Shown: positions 45,462 through 55,014, counted from the stretch's first letter. The stretch is 64,000 nt of DNA from Rhynchopus euleeides (GCA_963210315.1 OY723292.1:248001-312000), one strand, 5' to 3'. The notes: generated by a model not told the origin, from the sequence alone. Made by a program: numbers and translations.

Positions 45462-48092
45462 CTACAGCCCAGAGGCAGCCAGGCCTTGCAGGGCAGGGCT
45501 GGCGTAGACGCCGTTCTTTTCATTCGCACATATAGCAGCAAGCACCACCTCGCGGTCTGCCTGCAACTCTGCACTGGCAAAAGGGAGCAGGACAGGGGGG
45601 TTCGGAGGGGGTTCGTCGTCACACTCATCGGCCTGGCAGAAAGCGGCAAGTGCTGCCTGCTTGTCAGCGCGCACACTGTCCCCTGCGTAGATGAAGTTGC
45701 ACGGGTCGGCACGGATGGCAGCAAGTGCCACGTCCAGGTTGTCACGCAACGCAGGGACCATCGTGACGAACAGCTTCGGGAAGCACTCAATAACTTCCAA
45801 CGCAACATCCTTGTCTTGGCGCAGCGGGCCTGTCAGTGAGTCATAGTTGTAAGATAGACCACTACGGATCGCCTCTATCACGAAGGCTTTGTCAGCTTGC
45901 ACCGCTTCGCTGAGATTTTCGAAATGCACACACCCCTGACAAAGTGCCTCCATGACTACCTCTCTGTCTTGCTGCAACGTGGCGCTCAGTTGGTGAAAGT
46001 CCGGCAGCTTGTACCATCCGAGCGCCTCCATGACGACCTCCTTATCTCCTCGCATCGCCTCACGCAGATCACAGATGTCCATTTCGTTCATTGCGTCTTC
46101 GTCTTCGCAAAAAAAGCTGGACGCAAGAGCCTTCATAGCAACCTCTTTATCATCTTGCAACGTAGCGCTCAGTTGGTGAAAACTGCCGACGCTTCCGAAG
46201 TGAATCTCAAGTGCCTTCATGACGACCTCTTTATCTTGCTGCAATGTAGCGCTCAGTTTGTGAAAGTCCCCGTGCTGTGCACTATAAAGTGCCACCATGA
46301 CGAACTCCTTGTCCCCTCGCATCGCCTCGCACACCTGACCGAAAGTCATGACATCATTGCCAAGTGCCTTCATAACGACCTCTTCGTCCTGCTGCAATGT
46401 GGCGCTCAGTTGATGAAAGCCCGTCACACCGAAACAATCAAGTGCTTCCATGATGAACTCTTTGTCCCCTTGCAGCTCTTCACTCAGATCACCTATGTTT
46501 ACCATTGTGTCAGAAGAACGGAAAGAAGAAAGGAAGCTCGTGACGAATGATCTGTTCCCTCGCAGCTCTTCACTCAGATCACAGAAGTCTACTTTCCCCG
46601 TACACCGTGATTCAAACTCGACCGATTCGAGAAGGCGCTTTTGCAGTTCGCCTGCAAGCCGTATCTCCTTGTCATTTTGCAAAGCCCCACTCGTATCACT
46701 GATGCTCAGCCGCACGTTGGAAGCAAGTGCCTTCTGGACGAACTCCTTGTCCCCTCGCAGTGCCTCGCTCAGAGTACCGAACTTCACTTTCTTCCTGCGA
46801 AGTGCCTCCATGACGACCTCTTTGTCCTCCTGCAACGTCACGCTCAGTTGATGAAAGTCCAGCAGCTTGTCCCAAGCAAGTGCCTCCATGACGACCTCCT
46901 TATCTTGCTTCCGCGCCGCACACAGGTCGCTGAAATCCAATGCCAGCGAGGACCGAAGTGCTTCTACGACAACCCCTTTGTCTTCCCGCAACGTTGCGCT
47001 CAGTTGATGAAAGTTCGTCACACCACCACGAGCAAGTGCCTCTATGACGAACTCTTTGTCCTCCCGCAACGCCTCACTCAGATCACTGAAGTTCACATTC
47101 CGCTGAAGAAGTGCCTCCATGGCGACCTCTCTATCGTGCTGCAACGTCGCACCCAGTTGGTGAAAGCCCCCCAGCTTGTCAGAAGCAAGTGCCTCCATGA
47201 CGACCTCCTTGTCTTGCTTCAGCGCCTCACACAGATGGCAGAAGTTCCCTTTCCCCTGACGAAGAGCCTTCATGACGAAGTCTTTGTCCCCTCGCAGCGT
47301 CTCACTCAGTGCCCCAAAGCCCACTTTGTTCCCAAGAAGCGCCTTCATAGCGACCTCTTTGTCTTGCTTCAGCGCATTGCTCACGTATGGCCACACTTCG
47401 CAGTCCCTCAGCGTTTCTATGAGCAATTCACGTTCCTCCAGGGCTTCGAGAACGAACGCCTTGTCGCTGAGCCACGCGGTGTTTGCACAGTACGGCACAG
47501 CAAGAAGTGCAACGCTGCGCTGCTCCTGCAGGCCTTTGTCCTCGACGTGGTGCCACATTGACGCATCCCGCCGCAACGTTTCGATGACAACTTCTGCGTC
47601 TGAACGCAGTGCGGCACTGGCACGCACAAAGGCTTTGGGATTGTACTTCACGAACTGCAGCATCACCTCCTTGTCGTCGTGCAGCGAGGGGTGCACCCAG
47701 TGTGGCAGGACGGGTGGACTACGCTGGCGGAGCTCCCGTTGCACAACCCGCTTGTGAAGGGCGTAGGCCAGCATCGCCAGCACGCACTCCCGCCGCTGGC
47801 GTGCCCACACTGGGATGTCGTCCATATTCACATCGCCGCTGCCGAGCTGCGCTACAAACTCTGCCACACCACGCACCACCTCCACCCGGCACCCGTCTGA
47901 GAAGGCGGCGACGTTGCTGATGCGCTCCGCCTCTTCACATGCCACGCGCTGCCCGTCAACGCTCAGCTCCACATCCTCCCCGAACCCGAAGGCCTCGCCG
48001 CACTGCCACATCATCGCAGACACCGTCGCGTCGGCATCGATCTCCAGAGTCTCCTCACGCCCTGACAGCGTGTCGATGGCGTGCACCTCCAT
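45462..48092 (-). CDS. Large Ubl-DUF4116 repeat protein
   Basis: 876 aa from the ATG at 48090-48092. Residues 1-80 form a ubiquitin-like N-terminus (MEVHAIDTLSGREETLEIDA, then DVELSVDGQRV, then GCRVEVVRG). A connecting helix IPVWARQRRECVLAML parallels IPAWARRLRD and IPGWARLTRE in the two relatives. The remainder is about 25 DUF4116-type repeats of 25-35 residues, for example LSEALREDKEFVIEAL and LSATLQQDKEVVMKAL, many with a variant FHQLSATLQ core suggesting recent internal duplication. The ends show the more classic form (LQADREVVLAAIC). No catalytic motif. DUF4116 has no known function; an alpha-solenoid for protein binding is an inference. Single exon, intact. Confidence 0.9.
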   Translation of the reverse strand: MEVHAIDTLSGREETLEIDADATVSAMMWQCGEAFGFGEDVELSVDGQRVACEEAERISNVAAFSDGCRVEVVRGVAEFVAQLGSGDVNMDDIPVWARQRRECVLAMLAYALHKRVVQRELRQRSPPVLPHWVHPSLHDDKEVMLQFVKYNPKAFVRASAALRSDAEVVIETLRRDASMWHHVEDKGLQEQRSVALLAVPYCANTAWLSDKAFVLEALEERELLIETLRDCEVWPYVSNALKQDKEVAMKALLGNKVGFGALSETLRGDKDFVMKALRQGKGNFCHLCEALKQDKEVVMEALASDKLGGFHQLGATLQHDREVAMEALLQRNVNFSDLSEALREDKEFVIEALARGGVTNFHQLSATLREDKGVVVEALRSSLALDFSDLCAARKQDKEVVMEALAWDKLLDFHQLSVTLQEDKEVVMEALRRKKVKFGTLSEALRGDKEFVQKALASNVRLSISDTSGALQNDKEIRLAGELQKRLLESVEFESRCTGKVDFCDLSEELRGNRSFVTSFLSSFRSSDTMVNIGDLSEELQGDKEFIMEALDCFGVTGFHQLSATLQQDEEVVMKALGNDVMTFGQVCEAMRGDKEFVMVALYSAQHGDFHKLSATLQQDKEVVMKALEIHFGSVGSFHQLSATLQDDKEVAMKALASSFFCEDEDAMNEMDICDLREAMRGDKEVVMEALGWYKLPDFHQLSATLQQDREVVMEALCQGCVHFENLSEAVQADKAFVIEAIRSGLSYNYDSLTGPLRQDKDVALEVIECFPKLFVTMVPALRDNLDVALAAIRADPCNFIYAGDSVRADKQAALAAFCQADECDDEPPPNPPVLLPFASAELQADREVVLAAICANEKNGVYASPALQGLAASGL

Positions 48093-48523
48093 CCCACACA
48101 GGTGTGCCTCGGTCTGTCAGAGAGAGTGTGTGTGCGTGCACCAAGCCAAGACACAGACAGCACACTGGCGAACATCTGCAACCATCGAGGCGGGGAGGGG
48201 TGGGGCGGCGAGGGGGGGAGGTGGGAAGTGGAGGGGCCAGGGAATCTTCGAGGGCGCCGAGACCCCCCTCTCCGCCCAGGCGCCTCTTGAGCGTCGGGCC
48301 ACTAGGCTCAGGGATACGGCGGACCCGGAAGGGGCCCTCCGCCGGGCCTGTCTAAACTTCCTCTTCCTCACACAACCATACACCCGGTGAGAACCATCGA
48401 ATCTAAGGGAGTATTCGCTCCGGGGTGATCGTCAGTGCATTGTTGGTGCATTTCCTAAGGAAACTCGGTGAAAACTGACGAAGAATAACGAATCATAACG
48501 ACCAGCGAAGACCCCCTAATACT
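48093..48523. other. Spacer, nothing recognised
   Basis: 0.43 kb. G-rich plus strand at 48191-48240. No gene or clear repeat. Confidence 0.5.
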
Positions 48524-49312
48524 CTATACAACACACGGCACACCTGCCTCCAGGGCAGACGTGCAGTGGGGATCTGCCGCAAGGCTGAGGGGTGTTGAGC
48601 CTGTCGAATCTCTGGCGAGCGGGTCTGCCCCGCAGGCCATGAGGAGGTTTATGCACGCGACATGCCCGCCCGCAGCATAGTGCAGCGGTGTGCACCGCAG
48701 GCTGTTGTCGCACACCCCCACCCCCGCCCCCGCCTGCAGGAGCGCCTCCAGCGCAGCGCTGTGCCCAAACAGGGCGGCGCGGTGCAGCGGCGTGTCGTTC
48801 CCCACGCCGTCCTGCGCATGCAGATCCGCACCCCAGCCGAGCAGCACCCCGACGCACGCCCCGCAGGCAGCGCCTGCGAGGGGGCACTGCCACATGTTGC
48901 CGGTGTCGACAGCAGCGCCTCCCTGCAGCAGCGTCTCGACGCAGGCGGGCCTCCCGTTGGCAGATGCGCGGTATAGGGGGCTGGCCTTGTCGCTGCCGCA
49001 TGCCTGCGGGTCGGCACCGGCATCCAGCAGGGCTGCCACACACCCCTGGTGCCCCTGTGCCGCAGCGCAGAGCAGCGGGGTGGCGCGCGTGGCGTTGCGG
49101 GCGTCGACCTCTGCGCCCTCCCGCAGCAGGGCTGCGGCGCACCCGGTGTGGCCAAACGAGGCAGCGCAGTGCAGCGGTGTGTCGCCCCTGGCGTTGCGTG
49201 GGTCGACCTCGTCCCCGGCAGCAAGCAGGCCGCGGATGCAGCTTGCGTGGCCCCACTGGGCTGCGTTGTGCAGGCCCTCCTCTGCACACTCACAGCAGAT
49301 GGTGTCGCCCAT
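48524..49312 (-). CDS. Ankyrin-repeat protein
   Basis: 262 aa from the ATG at 49310-49312 (MGDTICCECAEEGLHNAA). Seven to eight ankyrin repeats fill nearly the whole protein, with signatures GDTPLHCAASFGHTGCAAALL, ATPLLCAAAQGHQGCVAALL, NDTPLHRAALFGHSAALEALL and CTPLHYAAGGHVACINLLM. One central repeat is shortened (NMWQCPLAGAACGACVGVLL). No other domain. Ankyrin solenoids bind other proteins; the partner is unknown. The upstream frame remains open into the GGGGA microsatellite but is pure repeat translation there, so the start is placed after it. The repeat lies 80-310 bases upstream of the ATG, where it could affect expression. Confidence 0.92.
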   Translation of the reverse strand: MGDTICCECAEEGLHNAAQWGHASCIRGLLAAGDEVDPRNARGDTPLHCAASFGHTGCAAALLREGAEVDARNATRATPLLCAAAQGHQGCVAALLDAGADPQACGSDKASPLYRASANGRPACVETLLQGGAAVDTGNMWQCPLAGAACGACVGVLLGWGADLHAQDGVGNDTPLHRAALFGHSAALEALLQAGAGVGVCDNSLRCTPLHYAAGGHVACINLLMACGADPLARDSTGSTPLSLAADPHCTSALEAGVPCVV

Positions 49313-49388
49313 CGCGCGGCAGTGGGGGGGGGGGGGGGGAGGGTGTTGGGGGGTGTGGGGCGCAGCTTTGCAGGCAGGTGAGTGAGTG

Positions 49389-49625
49389 GGGGAGGGGAGG
49401 GGAGGGGAGGGGAGGGGAGGGGAGGGGAGGGGAGGGGAGGGGAGGGGAGGGGAGGGGAGGGGAGGGGAGGGGAGGGGAGGGGAGGGGAGGGGAGGGGAGG
49501 GGAGGGGAGGGGAGGGGAGGGGAGGGGAGGGGAGGGGAGGGGAGGGGAGGGGAGGGGAGGGGAGGGGAGGGGAGGGGAGGGGAGGGGAGGGGAGGGGAGG
49601 GGAGGGGAGGGGAGGGGAGGGGGGG
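49389..49625 (+). repeat. (GGGGA)n microsatellite
   Basis: About 46 near-perfect copies of GGGGA on the plus strand (CCCCT on the coding strand of the downstream ankyrin gene), ending in a longer G run at 49619-49625. Confidence 0.97.
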
Positions 49626-50636
49626 AACAAAAAGCGAAAAAGCCTTGCCGTATGTTTATGCGGTGCAACAGGGGGGGGGGGGTGGTGAAATAGAAGTAGA
49701 AGGAAGCACAAGAATGATCCTCCTTCGGGGGGGTGGTGGGGGGGGCATGAGGCCTACAGTGGGGTGAGGTGGGGTTGGGCAGCCCTTCTGGCGCCGCGCA
49801 GTCCCCTGCTCATTTTGCTGCGCCACTTGGTGGTGTGCCACGCGTGGTATCTCCAGGGCATGCCCAAGCAGGAAAGAAAGGTAGGGTGGGTGGTGGGTGG
49901 GTGGTTTTCGCCCACTTCACCACGGCATGAGATAGATGCTCGGGGGGTGGCTAGGGACCCCCTCCGCATTGCAGGCTCTCTGGGAACCCCAAGGGGTGGG
50001 TGAAACTGTCAGGGGTGCGCTTCCAAAGGTTGCTTCAGAATGCTCTTCCCGGGCCCCGCCAGAAAAAATCCACGGCCCCGCCCTCTGGGCTAGGCCAACC
50101 AAACAACAAAGGAACAGAGGAAGAGGCGACGTAAGGCAATGCCACCGTGCGGCCAGGAGGACACGAAACAGCGGCCTCCTCTCCCCAGGGGGGCGCGAAT
50201 ACGGCCCAAAATCGTTCAAAAAATCCAGATGAAAGAAACGCAACTTGCATTGTATGTAGCTAAGGCCAAGCCAGTGGGCTTGATTATTTTCTCAACTGCG
50301 ATTTCGATTTTGCCACTCCCCCCTCTACGAGGGTAGGACTAGCAGGGGTGAAAAGGGTTACACAAATCCCACCCCTGCCGGACACAGAAGAGCAGGGTGC
50401 AGGTCCCAGCATGGATCACCGCTCCACCAAGAAGTGCAAATCACGCACTGTGGTTGTGTCGAAGAGACAGGTCACGCACTCAGCAGGACGCAGATGGAAT
50501 AGACGATACAGGCGGGGTGGGGGAAGAGGGACAGACGGCACGGCAGCAGTTTTCTGCCTCATCTGCCGGTCGCACGTCGGACCGACACGCCAGAACACAC
50601 CAGCAGCCGATGCCCAACCCCGCCACTCCAAACCCC
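49626..50636. other. Spacer, nothing recognised
   Basis: 1 kb. G runs at 49671-49682 and 49728-49745. No gene or RNA recognised. Confidence 0.45.
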
Positions 50637-51359
50637 TCAGTCGAAGAGGCTCGACGCTTTCTCTGCCGCGCTTTCTCTGTGTGCAGCCATCAGGACCTCC
50701 GGGTCCTCACGCAGAGAGTCGTCTGCCAGGCCCAGGGCATCGGGCGTCGCACGCACAGCGGCGAGCACAACATCCCTGTCGCCTGCGTAGGCTTCAGAGT
50801 ACGCCAGAGCCCGCCCGTTGGTCTGCACGGCACGAACCATAAACTCTTTGTCCTGCAGGAGCGAGTCGTGCGCTACCGACATCGCAAAGAGGTCGTGGCG
50901 GAGGGCCGACAGCACGAAGCCGCTGTCCCGGCAGAGGTGGTCTGGAGCCTCCTGCAAGGCACACCCGGCACGCGCCATTGCCTGGGCCGACACCTGCACA
51001 GCCCGCAGCGCCTCGGCGTCGTGCTCCACAGCAGCAAGGAGGCACTCGCGTGTGAGGCGCGCCCAACCAGGGATGGCGTCCAGCCACACGTCCCCAGCCA
51101 GCAGAGGCTTCACGAAGCGATCGCCAGTCAAGCGTACATCAATGTGGCATCCGCTTTCCATCCCAGGCACCCCAGCAGCGGCTTCAGCAGGGCCAATCTC
51201 GCACCCCCCCATCAATACCCTGACGTCTGAAGGGGACACGGTGTCGGGGTAACCGCATGCCTCAGCTGCCTTAGCCTGCAGCTGTGCCCCTGAATCTGTT
51301 TCGGCGATGCACACGGGATAGGCTGTGCCTGATGCGGCGTCGAGGAAAAATGCGTCCAT
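50637..51359 (-). CDS. Short Ubl-DUF4116 protein
   Basis: 240 aa from the ATG at 51357-51359. Same plan as the larger relatives: N-terminal ubiquitin-like domain (MDAFFLDAASGTAYPVCIAE, then DVRVLMGGCEIG, then GCHIDVRLTG), a helix IPGWARLTRECLLAAV, then about five DUF4116 repeats (LCRDSGFVLSALRHD, LLQDKEFMVRAVQTNG, AYAGDRDVVLAAVRAT, LREDPEVLMAAHRES). It ends soon after the last repeat (EKASSLFD), so it is either naturally short or a truncated paralogue. Upstream, the minus strand has CCTTTTATTGCC near 51505-51520, also seen upstream of the SLC33 gene. Function unknown. Confidence 0.88.
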   Translation of the reverse strand: MDAFFLDAASGTAYPVCIAETDSGAQLQAKAAEACGYPDTVSPSDVRVLMGGCEIGPAEAAAGVPGMESGCHIDVRLTGDRFVKPLLAGDVWLDAIPGWARLTRECLLAAVEHDAEALRAVQVSAQAMARAGCALQEAPDHLCRDSGFVLSALRHDLFAMSVAHDSLLQDKEFMVRAVQTNGRALAYSEAYAGDRDVVLAAVRATPDALGLADDSLREDPEVLMAAHRESAAEKASSLFD

Positions 51360-51804
51360 ATCAAGTGTAGCAGTAGAGCCGCCCCAGGGAAAGGGAGATC
51401 ACCTCCTGGTGGGTCGGACAAGGGGCAGGGGCGGTTCGAAAGACAGACCCTTTGGTGGGGTGGCATGGTGTGGGGTGAAGAGAGACGAAGAAAGGATTCG
51501 GAGAGCCGGCAATAAAAGGGCATGGCATCTCGGCGCCGCTGGGTAAAGGGGGGGGTCGGTGGGTGGGTGGGGTGGATGTGGGGATTACGGGGGCTATGGC
51601 GAGGCACTCACAGCAGCACGCTGTGGGGCTGGCCATTCTTCGCGCAGACGTTGCGGTCTCTCGGGTTGGCGATACCCCGAGTGGGGGTGAGGAAGGGCGT
51701 GAGGAGGCACGCCGAGCACACTTTGCTTCTGGGCATACGCATCAAACTCGGACACGGGCGGGATAAGGGAGAGGGAGGGGTTAGTGGATGAAAATACAGC
51801 ACAG
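51360..51804. other. Spacer, nothing recognised
   Basis: 0.45 kb with no supported gene; the only notable feature is the TTTTATT box on the minus strand near 51510. Confidence 0.45.
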
Positions 51805-51820
51805 AGTCGACGGCCCCCTG

Positions 51821-51985
51821 CTACTCAGTGGGTGGTGTCCGAGATCTGAGTGGCGAGATCAGATCCTTTGCAATATCACCGAAACTTTTTCCAACGGGGC
51901 AGTATTTTTCCCCACTTTGTGCAGCCGCCTGCGTCGTGCCGTTGTAAATCGTTGGCACCCCACGATACACTCTGCCTCGACGAAG
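51821..51985 (-). pseudogene. Fragment of a PARG-like gene 3' end
   Basis: The minus-strand translation contains PTIYNGTTQAAAQSGEKYCPVGKSFGDIAKDL. It lines up with the end of the intact neighbour (FAIINDHNTGGATNPDGNIAPFEKVFGEAARD). DNA similarity is visible in AACTTTTTCCAACGGGGCAGTATT versus AACACCTTTTCAAACGGGGCGATATT. It is a decayed partial tandem duplicate directly downstream of the intact gene. Confidence 0.65.
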
Positions 51986-52043
51986 TGCCAGATGGTCTGC
52001 ACTGCCTGCTTCCACCTCCGCCCTTCCCCGCATCGACCTCGCC

Positions 52044-53135
52044 TCACAGCACCTGCGGGACATCACGCGCAGCCTCGCCGAACACCTTTTCAAACGGGGC
52101 GATATTCCCATCGGGGTTTGTGGCACCGCCTGTGTTGTGGTCGTTGATAATCGCAAACACAACCTTTTTGAAAGCCCCTTTGTACAGGTCACTCTCCAGC
52201 ACTTCCTTGAACAAGGCTGCCACCACATTCGGCGGGTTGCTGAAGGCGCCGCATCCGAACGCGCTCAGCACCACCGCATCATGCTTGTGGTGCACCGCGG
52301 TCGCCAGAATGCTGCCGATCTTCCTCCGCATCCCCTCCGCCACCTCCGCCGCAATCCGAAACTCAGGCGGCGGCCCACAGCCGGGGTTGCGGTAGGCAGC
52401 ACATGCGATGAAACTCATCTGCCGTGGCGAGGCAAGGGTAGGGTAGCCATCTGCCTCCGCACCCTTCAGCACCACCACACCCGGTGAGTACACAGTGTCG
52501 AAGTCACCCAGAGGGTATTTAAAGGGTGCCTCCCTTTGGAATACCGCCACCCTCGGGTGGAACTCGCCGGGGTCCGGCAGCAGCGACGCGAAGTACGCCG
52601 TGCGGCGGAACAGGTTCTCCTCCTGGGCGCCGTCGCCGCACCACCACCCCCCGCCGGGCCCGAACTGGTTTGCCATGTTCAGCACTGCGGGGCTGTGCCC
52701 CTCGTCCTCTAGGATGAGGCCCGCTGCGAGGCAGTCACCCCGCCACACCTCGATGCTGGTAGCTTCCGCAGCACCGCCTGTCTGGGGTGCCTCTGCAGCA
52801 AGGGTCTTGCTCGGGTTTTGGTGGTGCACGCTCTTGGCAGCTGCGGTCTTGATGGCAGCAGAGTGGGCAGGCGTGCTGCACGCCAGCACCGTGTGTGTGG
52901 CGGTCATCACACGCAGGCGGTGCAGCTGTGAATAGGAGGCAGTGCGCTTCGCCTCGGCAAACGCGTCCAGCCACTTTTCGTGGTCCCACTCACCACTATC
53001 GCGCTCGCACGCCTCTGCCCCAGTCTTTCCGGCAGTGAGTGCGGCTTTCACCGTCTTCCACGTGGCCCCCAGGCGGGCATTGGCAGGATCGCATTTGCGC
53101 TTCATCCTGCTCTCACCCCACCAGCCTGCCAGCAT
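52044..53135 (-). CDS. PARG-type macrodomain protein (TIGR02452-like poly(ADP-ribose) glycohydrolase)
   Basis: 363 aa from the ATG at 53133-53135; a second in-frame ATG (MKRKCDP) is 10 codons later. The PARG signature GGG-x(6-8)-QEE is present as GGGWWCGDGAQEEN (Gly161-163, Glu172-173). Other macrodomain landmarks are VLNMANQFGPGGG, LFRRTAYFASLL, then VYSPGVVVLKG, SFIACAAYRNPG, and VVLSAFGCGAFSNPPNVVAALF. The family hydrolyses ADP-ribose polymers or ADP-ribosyl bonds. The N-terminal 80 residues (DHEKWLDAFAEAKRTASYSQLHRL) resemble the helical extension common in bacterial-type members. KRK near the N-terminus could be a nuclear signal. The catalytic glutamates are intact. Single exon. Confidence 0.93.
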   Translation of the reverse strand: MLAGWWGESRMKRKCDPANARLGATWKTVKAALTAGKTGAEACERDSGEWDHEKWLDAFAEAKRTASYSQLHRLRVMTATHTVLACSTPAHSAAIKTAAAKSVHHQNPSKTLAAEAPQTGGAAEATSIEVWRGDCLAAGLILEDEGHSPAVLNMANQFGPGGGWWCGDGAQEENLFRRTAYFASLLPDPGEFHPRVAVFQREAPFKYPLGDFDTVYSPGVVVLKGAEADGYPTLASPRQMSFIACAAYRNPGCGPPPEFRIAAEVAEGMRRKIGSILATAVHHKHDAVVLSAFGCGAFSNPPNVVAALFKEVLESDLYKGAFKKVVFAIINDHNTGGATNPDGNIAPFEKVFGEAARDVPQVL

Positions 53136-54094
53136 GTCAGGGTGTGGTGTGCGGGTGGGGAGGACTGGCTTGGAGAAAGGTTACGGCGTGTGAAATGCGT
53201 TTGTTTGTGCAAACCGGGGTGGGGGTGGGTGGGGGTGTCAATCTGCCAGAAGCGTGTGCGGTGTTGGGTTGTTGGCCCATCTGCAAAGTGGTTGTTCTCC
53301 TCCCAACCCCGACCTGACCTGTACATCCTTCGAAGTGGTGCGCCTGCCAGTGCGGAGGTGCCAAACAGTTTACCTACAAGCACGAGACGCTGCTTGAGAC
53401 ATTCGCGTGTCCAGCCTGCAGAAGCAGGGGTTCCGTCTTCATGGTCGCCTCACAGTATAAACACGCACGCTAAAACTCTGGAAAGTGTCACCTGGAAAGG
53501 AGGCACTTGGAAGGGACTAACCTGACAAACACACGCGATACTTTAGTGTACAACACATAGTGATGAGAAACAACACAGCAAAAACAGCAAGCAAACAGCA
53601 ACAGAAACCTCGCGCGCGCCGCTCCTCCCTATTCTAAATATCCTTTACCGTGGCGAAGCCACTCGACTAAAGTCGTTCGTAGGAGGGGAGGGGAGGGGAG
53701 GGGATGGAGATTTAGTGAATAGTTCGGAGCAAGTATCAGCGCGACGCGAGAAGCACAACAAAGCAATAGGTTCCCAGAGGGTTGGAGAGGGGAGGGGGGG
53801 ACAGCCTGCCTAGTCAAGATCTGCGAGGGGCCGAGCACCAACGCACACACACTGCGGCCTTTCGGCGGAGTGGTTGTTTTTGTGACGAACGGAGGGGCAG
53901 GTCTGCAACGCACCGTGGATCGCGGAAAGCAGATCAGGTGGAAACATTGCGTGGCAAATCAGAAAGGGGAGAAGAACCAGCGGGTATTCGTCGATCGCGA
54001 GAACACCCCACACGCCTGCGGGGTGTGGTGTGTCCTGCATGATCTGCGTAGCAAAATTTCCTGTGTTGTAGGCACAACTCCAAAAACCAAATTT
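53136..54094. other. Spacer with a ~125-bp direct repeat
   Basis: No gene. About 53430-53556 is repeated at 61055-61185 in the same orientation (shared blocks AACTCTGGAAAGTGTCACCT, GGACTAACCTGACAAA, CAGT-TAAACACGCACGC). A GGGGA-type run lies near 53682-53704. Confidence 0.6.
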
Positions 54095-54242
54095 TGACCT
54101 AAAACAAGCCGCCTCTGGGCGAGGGTGGGCGAAGGTGGACGAGGGTGGGCGTGAGTGGTTGACGGTGGTCGACGGTGGTCGAGGGTGGTAGAGGGTGGTG
54201 CGCGTGCTGGGCGACGCCAAAAAGGCGGCTTGTTTTAGGTCA
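54095..54242 (+). mobile_element. 148-bp MITE-like element with 20-bp terminal inverted repeats
   Basis: Begins TGACCTAAAACAAGCCGCCT (54095-54114) and ends with its exact reverse complement (54223-54242). The interior is a degenerate GAGGGTGGGCG/GACGGTGGTC minisatellite. A relative sits at about 60731-60892, with the right end conserved (AGGCGGCTTGTTTTAGGTCA) and the left end decayed. No coding capacity. Confidence 0.85.
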
Positions 54243-54263
54243 GTGACTTAGCACAAGGCTCTC

Positions 54264-54346
54264 GGGCCTCCGGAGGCGCCTCCGGGCCTCCGGCCTCCGG
54301 AGGAGGTCGGAGGCGCCTTCGGAGGCACCTCCGGAGGCGCCTCCGC
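54264..54346. repeat. Cluster of GC-rich palindromes (GGAGGCGCCTCC)
   Basis: GGAGGCGCCTCC is a perfect 12-bp palindrome near 54282 and 54333, with CCTCCGGAGG palindromes between, over about 80 bp. It can fold into alternative hairpins on either strand. Confidence 0.8.
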
Positions 54347-54610
54347 CAGCCAAGACCCCATTTCTTCAAGTTTTTCAGTGCATTCAGTGAAGCCTTGCTT
54401 AGCAAAAACCCATCTGGGTGCCCAGAATACCCTCCAAACACCCCAAAACCGCAAAAATACCCCTCCAGTGAGGTATCCGGGTGGAAAAAAATGGGTGCTG
54501 CACCTTTTTGAGACCCAACTTCGGGTCCCAGGGGGTGTTTCCTGGCCGAACCCCCATAAAACCCCTAGTTTCCCCATGGTTTTCAGCTTTTTCCAGACCC
54601 GCGAACCCAA

Positions 54611-54668
54611 AAATACTACAAGATACTCTTTGGCCTCTGTACTGAGTGTTGCATTGGACGCTTCCACC
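54611..54668 (-). repeat. Split direct repeat Y, terminal copy (B2)
   Basis: 58 bp matching 54957-55014 exactly by inspection (on the plus strand AAATACTACAAGATACTC through TTGGACGCTTCCACC). It is the 3' end of the element on the minus strand. Confidence 0.92.
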
Positions 54669-54723
54669 TAAAAACGGGCTCCACCTCTTGCACTTTGCAT
54701 CCCCCCCCCCCCACCCCCCATTT

Positions 54724-54959
54724 TTTTTTCTTCAGATTTGACAACCAGGTTTAGCGTGGCCTTACCTTGTCGTCCGTCAAATCCTCCTGATGATTGTCTG
54801 GAAAAACCCAGTGATGTGTTTTGCCTGAAGTGCAGAGGTGAGGTGGAGCAGGTGGAGCACGAAACAGAAGTGATCATGAGTCAGAGGCCAGTAAGCAGTC
54901 CCGAGTCCGTCGCGTCTCTGTAGCATTTCCCGTACCACACAAGTGTGTTATGTGCAAAA
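54724..54959 (-). repeat. Split direct repeat X, internal copy (A2)
   Basis: 236 bp matching 59930-60165. The copy overlaps the neighbouring Y repeat by 3 A/T bases, the likely crossover triplet. Confidence 0.92.
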
Positions 54960-55014
54960 TACTACAAGATACTCTTTGGCCTCTGTACTGAGTGTTGCAT
55001 TGGACGCTTCCACC
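54957..55014 (-). repeat. Split direct repeat Y, internal copy (B1)
   Basis: 58 bp identical to 54611-54668. It directly follows the RT-RNase H gene (stop at 55065) on the minus strand. Confidence 0.92.

Noticed and set aside
49382..49711. Proteins of repeated GGEGR or PSPPL from the GGGGA tract
   Set aside because: Pure microsatellite translation on both strands.
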